A stretch of 41,888 nt of DNA from JBKPHS01 sp046729975. GTDB taxonomy: Bacteria > Actinomycetota > Thermoleophilia > Solirubrobacterales > Thermoleophilaceae. A program made the position numbers and the translations under genes. Numbering within the stretch: position 1 is the stretch's first letter; each line of letters opens with the position of its first letter. The DNA lies in NCBI GenBank assembly GCA_046729975.1, contig JBKPHS010000148.1:1-41888 (forward strand), written 5' to 3'. Of the stretch, positions 1-7,461 are shown one piece after another. The notes beneath the pieces were generated by a model. The model had not been told where the DNA came from and did not search any database. It saw only the letters and a program-made list of their open reading frames with translations.

Positions 1-1
1 C

Positions 2-754
2 TCCCCGCAGGACGAGGAGACGGAGGAGCTGGTCCACCGGCTGCGCGGGGACGTCGTCCCCGACGAGCTCGGCGGCTCTGGCATCACCGCCGAGATCGGA
101 GGCGTGACCGCGGCGCTCGAGGATCAGAGCGAGTTCATCACAGACCGCATCCCGGTGTTCATCGCCGGAGTGGTCGGTCTGTCCTTCCTGCTCCTGCTCG
201 TCGCTTTCCACTCGCCCCTGATCTCGCTCAAGGCCGGGGTGATGAACCTGCTCTCGGTCAGCGCCGCCTACGGCGTGATGACGCTGGTGGCGAAGGGCGG
301 GACGATCGGCGGGCTGATCGGAATCGATCACGAGGTGCCCGTGGCGCCGTTCATGCCGGTGATGATGTTCGCGATCCTGTTCGGCCTCTCGATGGACTAC
401 GAGGTCTTCCTGATCTCGCGGATCCGCGAGGAGTACCTGAAGGACGGAGACACCCGGCGCGCAATTGCGGACGGCCTGGCCAAGACCGCGCGCGTGATAA
501 CCGCGGCGGCCGCGATCATGGTGGTCGTCTTCCTCGCCTTCCTGGCGGCGCCGGACGTCTTCCTGAAGCTGTTCGGGATCGGACTCGCCGTGGCGATCTT
601 CCTGGACGCCACCATTGTCCGGATGGTGCTCGTTCCCGCCGTGATGCAGCTGCTCGGCGACCGCAACTGGTGGATCCCGAACTGGCTGGAGCGGATCCTG
701 CCGCGAATCGACGTCGAGCGCGTCGCGGTTGGTGCGGCGGAGGGCCGGCCCTAG
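2..754 (+). CDS. MMPL-family (RND-type) membrane transporter, C-terminal part, 5' end outside window
   Basis: The reading frame is open from base 2, so the gene begins upstream of the window; about 250 residues of the C-terminal end are present. The visible part starts with a short extracytoplasmic stretch and then has about five hydrophobic segments. The motif FGLSMDYEVFLISRIREEY in the middle and the C-terminal FLDATIVRMVLVPAVM segment are typical of the second half of MMPL/RND permeases, which export lipids or other hydrophobic compounds across the cytoplasmic membrane using the proton gradient. It ends DRNWWIPNWLERILPRIDVE plus a short tail, a usual MMPL ending. The substrate cannot be told from this part. 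The next gene on the same strand begins 45 bases later. Confidence 0.9.
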   Translation, partial: SPQDEETEELVHRLRGDVVPDELGGSGITAEIGGVTAALEDQSEFITDRIPVFIAGVVGLSFLLLLVAFHSPLISLKAGVMNLLSVSAAYGVMTLVAKGGTIGGLIGIDHEVPVAPFMPVMMFAILFGLSMDYEVFLISRIREEYLKDGDTRRAIADGLAKTARVITAAAAIMVVVFLAFLAAPDVFLKLFGIGLAVAIFLDATIVRMVLVPAVMQLLGDRNWWIPNWLERILPRIDVERVAVGAAEGRP

Positions 755-799
755 CCCAGCCCGGAAGAGATCCTCGCCGATCCGGGTACTGCTACTTCC

Positions 800-1774
800 G
801 TGCCACGGATCGGGTTCCACGCCTCGCATGAGCAGATTGCGCCGAGCGAGCTGCTGAGGGCCGTTCGCGACGCGGAGTCCGCGGGTTTCGAGGCTGCCAC
901 GTCGTCCGACCACTTCTCGCCCTGGAGCGAGCGGCAGGGGGAGTCCGGATTCGCGTGGTCGTGGCTCGGCGCCGCCCTGCAGGCGACGTCCCTGTCATTC
1001 GGCGTCGTCAATGCGCCGGGCCAGCGCTACCACCCGGCGATCGTCGCCCAGGCCGCGGCGACGCTCTGTGAGCTCTTCCCCGGGCGCTTCTGGATGGCGC
1101 TCGGTACCGGCGAGGCGTCGAACGAGCACATCACGGGCGACCGCTGGCCGCCGAAGGACGAGCGCAACGCCCGCCTGCGCGAATGCGTCGACGTAATGCG
1201 CGCTCTGTTCGCGGGCGAGGAGGTGAGCCACGACGGTCGGGTGCGCGTGGACCGTGCTCGCCTGTGGACGCTTCCCACCGAGCCGCCACCGCTGATCGGC
1301 GCGGCGGTGAGCGAGGCCACGGCCGCCTGGGTCGCCGGCTGGGCCGATGGGTTGATCACGATCAACCAACCGCGTGAGACGCTCGAGCGCGTCGTTGCCG
1401 CCTTTCGCGAGCATGGCGGCGAAGAGGGCCGGCTGTCCGTGCAGGTCCACGTCTCCTGGGCGCCCGAGGAACGCGAGGCGCTGGAGCTGGCCTACGACCA
1501 GTGGCGCACGAACGTCTTCAGCCCGCCGCTCTGCTGGGACCTTGAGACCGTCGAGGAGTTCGACGAGGCGGCCAAGTACGTCCGGCCGGAGGATCTGCAC
1601 GGTCCCGTCCTCGTGTCAGCGGACCTCCCTCGCCACGTCGCCTGGCTGCAGGAGCTGGCAGAGCTCGGCTTCGACGAGATCTACCTGCATCACGTCGGTC
1701 GCGGGCAGAGCGAGTTCATCGAGGCCTTCGGCAACCACGTGCTGCCGGCCGTGGGGTCGGTGCACACGGCGTGA
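800..1774 (+). CDS. LLM-class flavin-dependent oxidoreductase (TIGR03885-like)
   Basis: A 324-residue luciferase-like monooxygenase TIM-barrel protein. The N-terminus (RIGFHASHEQIAPSELLRAV), the AATSSDHFSPW strand and the FWMALGTGEASNEHITG loop are those of the F420/FMN-dependent LLM oxidoreductases. From memory it best fits the subfamily modelled as a probable non-F420 flavinoid oxidoreductase (TIGR03885); whether it uses FMN or F420 cannot be read from the sequence. The start is GTG at 800. The stop overlaps the GTGA start of the following GH13 gene by four bases, so the two are probably translationally coupled and may act in one pathway. The substrate is unknown. Confidence 0.85.
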   Translation: MPRIGFHASHEQIAPSELLRAVRDAESAGFEAATSSDHFSPWSERQGESGFAWSWLGAALQATSLSFGVVNAPGQRYHPAIVAQAAATLCELFPGRFWMALGTGEASNEHITGDRWPPKDERNARLRECVDVMRALFAGEEVSHDGRVRVDRARLWTLPTEPPPLIGAAVSEATAAWVAGWADGLITINQPRETLERVVAAFREHGGEEGRLSVQVHVSWAPEEREALELAYDQWRTNVFSPPLCWDLETVEEFDEAAKYVRPEDLHGPVLVSADLPRHVAWLQELAELGFDEIYLHHVGRGQSEFIEAFGNHVLPAVGSVHTA

Positions 1775-3447
1775 GGAGGAAGGCCACCAGCGACATCTGG
1801 TGGAAGAACGCCGTCGTCTACTGCCTGGACGTCGAGACGTTCCTCGACTCGGACGCCGACGGCTGCGGCGACTTCGTCGGCCTGACCGAGCGGGTGGACT
1901 ACCTCGCGGGGATCGGCGTCAGCTGCATCTGGCTGCTGCCGTTCTACCCCTCGCCGCGTCGCGACGACGGCTACGACATCAGCGACTTCTACGGCGTCGA
2001 TCCGCGCTACGGCACGCTGGGCGACTTCAGCGAGTTCATTCGCACCGCCGCCGACCGCGGCATCCGAGTGATCGCGGACCTGGTCGTGAACCACACGTCC
2101 GACCAGCACCCCTGGTTTAAGGCCGCGCGGGCAGACCGCGACTCTCCTTACCGCCAGTTCTACGTCTGGAGCGATGAGAAGCCCGAGGAGAAGCCCGGCG
2201 ACGTCGTATTCCCGGACAAGGAGAACAGCAACTGGGCCTTCGACGAGGAGGCGGGGCAGTGGTATCTCCACCGCTTCTACTCGCACCAGCCCGATCTCAA
2301 CGTCGCGAATCCCGAGGTTCGCGACGAGATCGCCCAGGTGGTCGGATTCTGGCTGGAGCAGGGGCTCGCCGGCTTTCGGGTCGACGCCGTCCCGTTCCTG
2401 CTCGAGCCCACCGGCCTGCCGGAGGGGGCGCTCGTCGATCCGCACCAGATCCTGCGCGACCTGCGTTCGTTCATGGGCCGGCGGCGTGGCGAGGCGATCC
2501 TGCTCGGCGAGGTGAACCTTCCGCCGGAGCAGCAGCGCGAGTTCTTCGGGGACGAGGGCGGCGACGAGGCGCACGTGCTGTTCAACTTCGTCGGCAACCA
2601 GGCGCTCTACCTCGCCCTCGCCCGGCAGCAGGCAGCCCCGCTCGAGAAGGCGCTGCAGAGCCTGCCCGCCATTCCCGCGGACAGCCAGTGGGCGAACTTC
2701 GTGCGCAACCACGACGAGCTGACGCTGGACAAGCTGTCCGACGCGGAGCGAGAGGAGATCTTTGCCGCGTTTGGCCCGGATCCGGCGATGCAGCTCTACG
2801 GGCGGGGGCTGCGCCGGCGACTACCGACCATGCTCGCCGGCGACGAGCGGCGAATCAGAATGGTCTACAGCCTCGCGTTCTCGCTCCCCGGTACGCCGGT
2901 GCTCCTCTACGGCGAGGAGATCGGCATGGCCGAGAATCTCGATATCGAGGGACGGCTCAGCGTGCGGTCGCCGATGCAGTGGTCGGCCGACCCGCACGCG
3001 GGCTTCTCAGACGTCGACGATGCGGCCGCGCTCTGCCGTCCGCTCACATCGGAGAACGGGTTCGGCCCGGAGCACGTGAACGTCGCACGCCAGCGGCGCG
3101 AGGACGGCTCGCACCTCAACTGGATGGAGCGGCTGATCCGGCGCCGGCGCGAGTGCCCGGAGCTCGGCTGGGGCGAGTTCCGTCTGATCGAGACGCCCGA
3201 CCCCGAGGTCTTCGCCCACCGCAGCGATTGGGATGGCGGCGCTGTCGTCGCGGTCCACAATCTCTCCGCTGGTCCGGTAGGGACCACGCTTACGGTGGAG
3301 GAAGGATCGGAGTGCGAGGCGCTCGTCGACCTCTTCTCCCACGACGAGCGCCAGCCCGGGGCCGACGGCAGCCTTCGCCTGGAGCTCGAGCCGTACGCCT
3401 ACCGCTGGTACCGGCTGCGGTGGAAGGGTCAGCGGGTCGCGCCGTAG
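1771..3447 (+). CDS. GH13 alpha-amylase-family enzyme, trehalose-synthase-like
   Basis: A 558-residue cytosolic glycoside hydrolase family 13 protein with no signal peptide. The N-terminus (WWKNAVVYCLDVETFLDSD, then IWLLPFYPSPRRDDGYDI) resembles trehalose synthase (TreS) and related alpha-glucan-modifying enzymes. The GH13 catalytic triad is intact: nucleophile Asp205 in GFRVDAV, acid/base Glu247 in LLGEVN, and transition-state Asp315 in VRNHDE. Length suits TreS (maltose-trehalose isomerisation) but other sugar specificities are possible. It starts with GTG overlapping the stop of the LLM oxidoreductase gene. A trehalose-phosphatase lies about 7 kb downstream, so trehalose metabolism is plausible, though I see no OtsA in the window. 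It ends 37 bases before the convergent DUF1990-like gene, with no clear terminator between them. Confidence 0.85.
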   Translation: MRRKATSDIWWKNAVVYCLDVETFLDSDADGCGDFVGLTERVDYLAGIGVSCIWLLPFYPSPRRDDGYDISDFYGVDPRYGTLGDFSEFIRTAADRGIRVIADLVVNHTSDQHPWFKAARADRDSPYRQFYVWSDEKPEEKPGDVVFPDKENSNWAFDEEAGQWYLHRFYSHQPDLNVANPEVRDEIAQVVGFWLEQGLAGFRVDAVPFLLEPTGLPEGALVDPHQILRDLRSFMGRRRGEAILLGEVNLPPEQQREFFGDEGGDEAHVLFNFVGNQALYLALARQQAAPLEKALQSLPAIPADSQWANFVRNHDELTLDKLSDAEREEIFAAFGPDPAMQLYGRGLRRRLPTMLAGDERRIRMVYSLAFSLPGTPVLLYGEEIGMAENLDIEGRLSVRSPMQWSADPHAGFSDVDDAAALCRPLTSENGFGPEHVNVARQRREDGSHLNWMERLIRRRRECPELGWGEFRLIETPDPEVFAHRSDWDGGAVVAVHNLSAGPVGTTLTVEEGSECEALVDLFSHDERQPGADGSLRLELEPYAYRWYRLRWKGQRVAP

Positions 3448-3484
3448 GTACTGGCTCACTCACTTCCGGTGACGACACTGCGAG

Positions 3485-4201
3485 CTAATTGCCGAGGCCA
3501 TACGCATCAGACATCGGCTGCACCGTGAGGCGATCGGCGACTCGGGGCACCGGATCGCCGCCGGAACCTCGCTCGAGCTCAGCCTCCGTGAGCCGGACCA
3601 TTCGCGCGCAGGCGCGCCGGTAGAACTTGAGCTGCTGGCGCCGGCCGAACAACCGGAAGCCCAGACGGACCAACGGGTTCCTCCTGCGGGCCGCTCGCGA
3701 AAACGCTTGAACGCGGAATTCAACTTGTCCGCTGTCGAGCCACTTCCAGGTCTCGTAGTCCATTTGGCCCATTTCGAGATGGCCTTCCAGCGTGCTGTAG
3801 GTCCAGCCCCACACCCGCACTTGCCGGCCGGCCACGTCGCGCATTTCGTCGCGCATGCCTCCAACGCGGACCCCGACGTGGAAACGCAGCCCGTAAAAAC
3901 GCACCTCGAGGAGCATGTCGCGGTTCTCGAGCGGGTGGTCCGGGTAGAAGATCGCGCGGACGATCGACGGGTCGGCGAACTCGTAGCCGCGCATCAGTCG
4001 GCTTGCCACCTCCCAGCTCCCGCCCGGCACGGGCGGGCCGGGCGGCTCGGAGGGCAGTGGCTGGCAGAGGTCATCGATGTGCCAGCCGCTCGCCGGGGTG
4101 AACTCGTCGCGCTGGGCGAGATCGAAGTTAAGAACCCTCTCATGGAGGTCATCGAGCGCCTTGCGAGCTGACGGATGGCGGAGTAGCCGGTCAGCGTCCA
4201 C
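3485..4201 (-). CDS. DUF1990-like protein, copy A
   Basis: A 238-residue protein with no membrane segment or signal peptide, starting with GTG seven bases after the stop of the upstream gene. The core, with VWGWTYSTLEGHLEMGQ and FRVQAFSRAARR, matches the DUF1990 pattern (a strand, a GH.E.G motif, then a strand ending in S/AR). DUF1990 members are uncharacterised small alpha/beta proteins, so no function is assigned. The following paralogue (copy B, 4209-4892) shares the same GHLExGQ motif and a similar Arg-rich C-terminal helix ending in RMVRL/RVVRL, so this is a tandem duplication within one operon. The family call rests on memory of the motif and would need a profile search. Confidence 0.65.
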   Translation of the reverse strand: MDADRLLRHPSARKALDDLHERVLNFDLAQRDEFTPASGWHIDDLCQPLPSEPPGPPVPGGSWEVASRLMRGYEFADPSIVRAIFYPDHPLENRDMLLEVRFYGLRFHVGVRVGGMRDEMRDVAGRQVRVWGWTYSTLEGHLEMGQMDYETWKWLDSGQVEFRVQAFSRAARRRNPLVRLGFRLFGRRQQLKFYRRACARMVRLTEAELERGSGGDPVPRVADRLTVQPMSDAYGLGN

Positions 4202-4208
4202 CGAGCGC

Positions 4209-4892
4209 TCAGTCGACCCGTCGCGTGTCGATCACGATGCCTTCGGCTCGACGGCCGCCAGAGAGCCGAACGACCCGCTCGAGGAACGAGGTCCACATGT
4301 GCAGCTGGATCTCCTTGGCCATCCGCAATCGGTCGTAGAGCAGGTTCACCACCCAGTCCACGCTCCGAGCCCACGACTCGATCGAAAAGGACAGATCGAC
4401 GTCCTGGGCGGCACTGAACTCGATTTGCCCGGCCTCTAGGTGCCCCGCGAGCGTCGCGAGCCGAAACGACGTCGGCGTAACGTCCACGACCCGTACCGGG
4501 CCGTCCCACGGGCCAGGCATTCGCACTACGAACTCGTCGCCGACACGCATTCGGCCCTCGGCGCCATGAATCTTGTGGAACCTGGCGAATTCCGTAGGCG
4601 CGACGCGGTTGGGGTCGCGGGCGATCCGCTCCATCAGCTCGGCGGGCGAGAGTGCAGCTTGTCGGACGCGAGCGCGATATATGCGGTGGAACAGGGGGCC
4701 GACGCCGTCCTCTGCACGCTGCAGGCGGTTGTCATCGACGTCCCCGAGCAGAGGCGGCGCATCCTCGGCCGGAGAGCCGCGACCTTCGCTGCGATGCATC
4801 GGAGTCGTCCTCCACAAGTAGCGCCACGACGTGAGTGTCACGCCCAGGGGCCAGCGGACGACGATGGCCGCGCGTCGCGGTGGGCGTCTCAT
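4209..4892 (-). CDS. DUF1990-like protein, copy B
   Basis: A 227-residue protein if the ATG at 4892 (MRRPPRRAAIVV) is used. A longer open frame reaches 5183, but the extra part has shadow-like composition and collides with the small gene on the other strand, so the internal ATG is preferred; a later ATG (MHRSEGRG) is also possible. Residues such as FRLATLAGHLEAGQIEF and FSIESWARSVDW parallel copy A, including the GHLExGQ motif, and the C-terminus ends in a similar helix (FLERVVRLSGG). It probably heads a two-gene operon with copy A, seven bases downstream. Divergence between the copies is large, suggesting an old duplication or two specialised partners. Function unknown. Confidence 0.6.
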   Translation of the reverse strand: MRRPPRRAAIVVRWPLGVTLTSWRYLWRTTPMHRSEGRGSPAEDAPPLLGDVDDNRLQRAEDGVGPLFHRIYRARVRQAALSPAELMERIARDPNRVAPTEFARFHKIHGAEGRMRVGDEFVVRMPGPWDGPVRVVDVTPTSFRLATLAGHLEAGQIEFSAAQDVDLSFSIESWARSVDWVVNLLYDRLRMAKEIQLHMWTSFLERVVRLSGGRRAEGIVIDTRRVD

Positions 4893-4976
4893 CGGCTCGG
4901 CCCGTTCGGCGTTCCTTGCGCAGGCGCTCTTCGCATCTCGGGTGCAGCATGTGCCGGCCGCGGGTACACCCGCCGC

Positions 4977-5189
4977 ATGCTCACCAGGCTTCTGCACGAA
5001 GGCCGGCTGCGCAGCTGGCAACTCCATCTCGCGTCGCTCGGGTCCGTCGGGCTGTGCATCGCCCTGTGGATTCGAGCGAAGACCGTGGACCAGGTCGAGC
5101 GCGGAAACGCGGAGCGCCGTGCGCTGTTCGTCGGTCTGTGGCCCCCGATGTTCTGGCTGATGGGCGATTCCCTCCAGCGCCACGAATAG
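4977..5189 (+). CDS. small membrane protein (about 70 aa)
   Basis: A 70-residue open frame starting at ATG 4977 and ending TAG at 5189, diverging from the DUF1990-like pair. It has a hydrophobic segment (LHLASLGSVGLCIALWI), a short charged linker ending ERRALFVGLWPPMFWLMGD, and a basic or polar end. The ER-x-x-x-FVGLWPPxFxxLG pattern recalls a family of very small actinobacterial membrane proteins with two closely spaced hydrophobic segments, of unknown function. The longer frame upstream is rejected because its composition is that of a shadow of the DUF1990-like gene. A TACACC sequence lies six bases before the ATG and could be a poor leaderless -10 element. No ribosome-binding site is visible. 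Confidence 0.6.
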   Translation: MLTRLLHEGRLRSWQLHLASLGSVGLCIALWIRAKTVDQVERGNAERRALFVGLWPPMFWLMGDSLQRHE

Positions 5190-5321
5190 GGCTCGAAACC
5201 CCCTACTGAGACAGTCCCGGTCAGGTCGAGCTAACGACCGGGCTGTTCGGCGGCGCGAGCCTGGTTCGGGTGAGGATGTCCGTCACGGGTGTCTTCAAAC
5301 CACTGCGGCCTCGTCGGACTT

Positions 5322-5331
5322 CACCCGGGTG
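5322..5331. promoter_or_regulatory. 10-bp perfect palindrome CACCCGGGTG
   Basis: A perfect inverted repeat in the 257-base gene-free stretch before the stress/envelope operon. It is a possible operator, but GC-rich palindromes arise by chance in such a genome. Confidence 0.25.
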
Positions 5332-5383
5332 CGCTCTGTTGCTCGCTAGATGGCCCGCAACCCCATTCGGATGAGGAGTATCG

Positions 5384-5403
5384 GGTTTTGGCGACCCAAA
5401 ACC
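5384..5403 (+). promoter_or_regulatory. leader hairpin GGTTTTGG-CGAC-CCAAAACC
   Basis: A perfect 8-bp stem with a 4-base loop, ending 43 bases before the GTG of the stress/envelope operon. The A/T-containing stem stands out from the GC-rich surroundings. No T-tract follows, so it is more likely an operator or an mRNA 5'-UTR structure than an intrinsic terminator. An AAGGAG ribosome-binding site follows at 5432-5437. Confidence 0.45.
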
Positions 5404-5446
5404 GGAAAGGGTGGCGCCCAACCCCGATTCCAAGGAGTGAAGTGCA

Positions 5447-5989
5447 GTGGCACACGTCGCCACGCCCGCCACGCCCGGCTCGCATCCACCGGGCACTACG
5501 GAGCAGAACCAGCAGGACACCGGACGGACCTCCCAGAACATCGCCGGGCAGGCGCAGGAGAAGGCTCAGCAGGCAGCGGGAGAGGTGCGCAGCCGCGCAC
5601 GGGAGCAGGTAGACCAGCGGACGACTCAGCTCGGTGAGCAGGTTGCGAGTTCCGCGCAGGACGCCCGCAGCGTCGGAGAGGAGCTCCGGAAGCAGGGCAA
5701 GGACGGTCCGGCGCGCATCGCGGACCAGGCGGCCGAGCACGCCGAACGGCTTGGGAGCTACCTCACGGATGCGGATGCCGATCGCGTCCTACGCGACGTC
5801 GAGGACTTCGGGCGGCGCCAGCCCTGGGCTGTACTCGCCGGGGGGCTCGTGGTCGGCTTTGCCGCCTCGCGATTCCTGAAGGCCTCGAGCCGGGAGCGCT
5901 ATCGCTCGACGCATCGCGTCGAAGTCACCGGGGATTCGCCGGGCACGCCCCCTGGCCGCGCCCTCCCGCCGAGTCGGCAGCTGCCATGA
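5447..5989 (+). CDS. amphipathic-helix protein with C-terminal membrane segment (stress/envelope type)
   Basis: A 180-residue protein starting with GTG nine bases after a clear AAGGAG ribosome-binding site. Residues about 25-95 are rich in Ala, Gln, Glu and Arg with no hydrophobic core (for example AQEKAQQAAGEVRSRAREQ), a long amphipathic or LEA-like helix. A hydrophobic segment (WAVLAGGLVVGFAASRFL) follows near residue 130, then a disordered Pro-rich tail. The same pattern, helix then GxxxGFxxxRFL, is found in DUF3618 and YtxH-type proteins that sit beside holin-family proteins, as here. Its stop overlaps the next start by four bases (ATGA). It is probably a membrane-attached envelope stress protein; no precise function is known. 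Confidence 0.75.
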   Translation: MAHVATPATPGSHPPGTTEQNQQDTGRTSQNIAGQAQEKAQQAAGEVRSRAREQVDQRTTQLGEQVASSAQDARSVGEELRKQGKDGPARIADQAAEHAERLGSYLTDADADRVLRDVEDFGRRQPWAVLAGGLVVGFAASRFLKASSRERYRSTHRVEVTGDSPGTPPGRALPPSRQLP

Positions 5990-6408
5990 CCACCGGTACG
6001 AATGACAACGACCTGCGGCAGGAGCCGATCCGCGAGCTCCTGAAGCGGCTCTCGCAGGAGAGCAGCCAGCTCGTCCGCCAGGAGATCGAGCTGGCCAAAG
6101 CCGAGTTGGCCGTCAAGGGCAGGAAAGCGGGCGCCGGAGCCGGCATGCTCGGCGCCGCGGGCGTCGTGGGGCTGCTGGCGTTGGGTGCGCTCACGGCGTT
6201 TTTCATCCTTCTGCTCGACGGCGCCCTCGCCAATTGGCTAGCCGCCTTGATCGTGACGATCGCCTATGCCGCGATCGCCGGGGTCCTCGCCCTACGCGGC
6301 AGAGACAGAGTCAGGGAAGCGTCGCCGCCGGTGCCCGAGCAAACCATCGAGACAGTCAAGGAGGACGTGGAATGGGCCAAGACCCAGACGCAATCCGCCA
6401 GCAAATAG
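5986..6408 (+). CDS. phage-holin-family (PF07332-type) membrane protein
   Basis: A 140-residue protein with a helical polar N-terminus (REPIRELLKRLSQESSQLVR), then two hydrophobic hairpin segments (about residues 47-80 and 82-105) and a charged C-terminal tail. The LVRQEIELAKAEL motif before the first membrane segment is characteristic of the putative actinobacterial holin superfamily III/DUF1469 proteins, which are chromosomal genes and not evidence for a prophage. The start ATG overlaps the upstream stop, and the DUF3618 gene begins inside its 3' end, so the three genes form one tightly coupled operon. The role is inferred to be in envelope integrity or stress. Confidence 0.85.
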   Translation: MTTGTNDNDLRQEPIRELLKRLSQESSQLVRQEIELAKAELAVKGRKAGAGAGMLGAAGVVGLLALGALTAFFILLLDGALANWLAALIVTIAYAAIAGVLALRGRDRVREASPPVPEQTIETVKEDVEWAKTQTQSASK

Positions 6409-6911
6409 AGGAGACCCGCAGCGAGATGGCCGACACGGTCGACGCCTTAGGGCACAAGGCCGACGTGCGCTCGCGCGCGAAGGAGTCCGTTCAGCAGAAG
6501 ACACAGCGCATGCGCGACCGGATTACGGGAGCGTCATCGCGAATCAGCGACGCGACACCGGAAGGCGGCGATGTCAAGCGAGGCGCTCGCCAAGCGGTGG
6601 GCGTTGCTCAGGAGAACCCCATCGGGCTCGCCCTCGGGGCGGTGGCCACAGGCTTCGTCGCCGGCATGCTGATCCCCTCGACGCGCGTGGAGGACGAGAA
6701 GCTCGGTCCCACGGCCGACGAGGTGAAGCGGCAGGCGAAGGAGACCGGAGAGGAGGCCCTCGAACGAGGCAAGCAGGTGGCGCAGGAAGCCGCGCACAGC
6801 GCCGCCGAGACGGCCACCGAGCGGGGTCGTGAGCAGGGCGAGCAGCTCCGCGAAAGCACACGACGGAGCGCGCAGGACGCGGTCTCGTCGTCAGGACCGC
6901 CCAGCGGGTAG
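6372..6911 (+). CDS. DUF3618-domain membrane-anchored protein
   Basis: A 179-residue protein. The ATG at 6372 is chosen because it follows a strong AAGGAGG site (6358-6364) by seven bases and begins the DUF3618 motif directly (DPDAIRQQIEETRSEMADTV, then DALGHKADVRSRAKE). The longer upstream frame is an overlap with the holin-family gene. After the DUF3618 helix comes a linker, a hydrophobic anchor (GLALGAVATGFVAGMLIP) and a long Glu/Lys/Arg/Ala amphipathic C-terminal helix like that of the first gene of this operon. It overlaps the holin-family gene by 37 bases. Function is unknown; the conserved pairing with holin-like proteins suggests a membrane-associated complex. Confidence 0.85.
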   Translation: MGQDPDAIRQQIEETRSEMADTVDALGHKADVRSRAKESVQQKTQRMRDRITGASSRISDATPEGGDVKRGARQAVGVAQENPIGLALGAVATGFVAGMLIPSTRVEDEKLGPTADEVKRQAKETGEEALERGKQVAQEAAHSAAETATERGREQGEQLRESTRRSAQDAVSSSGPPSG

Positions 6912-6930
6912 CGCCGGGACACACTACGGA

Positions 6931-6963
6931 GCGAGGGCTCGCTTCCGGGAGGCGGGCCCTCGC
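6931..6963 (+). terminator. strong GC-rich hairpin after the stress/envelope operon
   Basis: GCGAGGGC pairs perfectly with GCCCTCGC, and an inner CGCTTC/GAGGCG helix extends the stem after a one-base mismatch. It sits 20 bases after the DUF3618 stop. There is no T-run, so it is either a non-canonical terminator or an mRNA 3'-end stabiliser. Confidence 0.5.
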
Positions 6964-6990
6964 CGGCGGTCGTAGTCTGCGCGTTGAGCG

Positions 6991-7461
6991 ATGACTTCCG
7001 GCGACATGGCACACGACCATTTGAAGCGGTCACGCCTGGTGGGCATCAACCATGTGGCGCTCGAGGTCGGGGACCTCGCGGAAGCACTCGAGTTCTACGG
7101 CCGGATCTTCGAGTTCGAGCTTCGAGGGCGCGTGCCCGGCATGGCGTTCGTCGACATGGGCGACCAGTTCCTCGCTCTGAGCGAGGGCCGCGAGCAGCCG
7201 CGGGACGAGCATCGCCACTTCGGGCTGGTGGTCGACGACAAGGAGACCGTGCGGCGCCGCCTGCAGGGCATGGGGATCGAAGTCGAGCCGCGTGGACACC
7301 TGGCCTTCCAGGACCCCTGGGGGAACAACGTCGAGGTCGTCGGCTACCGCGACATCCAGTTCTCCAAGCCCCCCGAGGTCCTCCGCGGGATGAGGCTGGA
7401 CGGGCTCGAAAAGTCGCCCGAGGCGGAGGACGAGCTGCGCCGAAAGGGTCTCGGAGCCTAG
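6991..7461 (+). CDS. VOC-family (glyoxalase/dioxygenase fold) protein
   Basis: A 156-residue single-domain vicinal-oxygen-chelate protein. It shows the N-terminal INHVALEVGDLAEALEFY strand-helix unit, the FVDMGDQFLALSEG hairpin and, in the second half, HRHFGLVVDD and FQDPWGNNVEVVGY. Metal ligands could be His in NHVALEV, His in HRHFGL and Glu in NVEVVG, the normal VOC positions. Start is ATG 6991; ATG 7006 (MAHDHLKRSR) is equally possible. A TAGTCT hexamer at 6973-6978 could be the -10 element, giving a very short leader. The substrate is unknown. The stop codon shares the bases CTAG with the stop of the convergent DUF6220 gene. Confidence 0.8.
   Translation: MTSGDMAHDHLKRSRLVGINHVALEVGDLAEALEFYGRIFEFELRGRVPGMAFVDMGDQFLALSEGREQPRDEHRHFGLVVDDKETVRRRLQGMGIEVEPRGHLAFQDPWGNNVEVVGYRDIQFSKPPEVLRGMRLDGLEKSPEAEDELRRKGLGA

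Noticed and set aside
785..799. Leaderless promoter for the LLM gene (TACTGC seven bases before GTG 800)
   Set aside because: The last base is not T, so it does not fit TANNNT; not counted in the pattern.
1690..2712. 340-codon antisense frame in the GH13 gene
   Set aside because: Shadow of a gene with intact GH13 catalytic residues; no recognisable motifs.
3448..3484. Terminator between the convergent GH13 and DUF1990-like genes
   Set aside because: No inverted repeat of useful length is visible in the 37-bp gap.
4893..5183. N-terminal extension of DUF1990-like copy B to 5183
   Set aside because: The extra 97 residues have shadow-like composition and overlap the small membrane gene on the other strand.
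5986..6408. Holin-family protein as evidence for a prophage
   Set aside because: No other phage genes are near; this family is a common chromosomal stress/envelope protein in actinobacteria.
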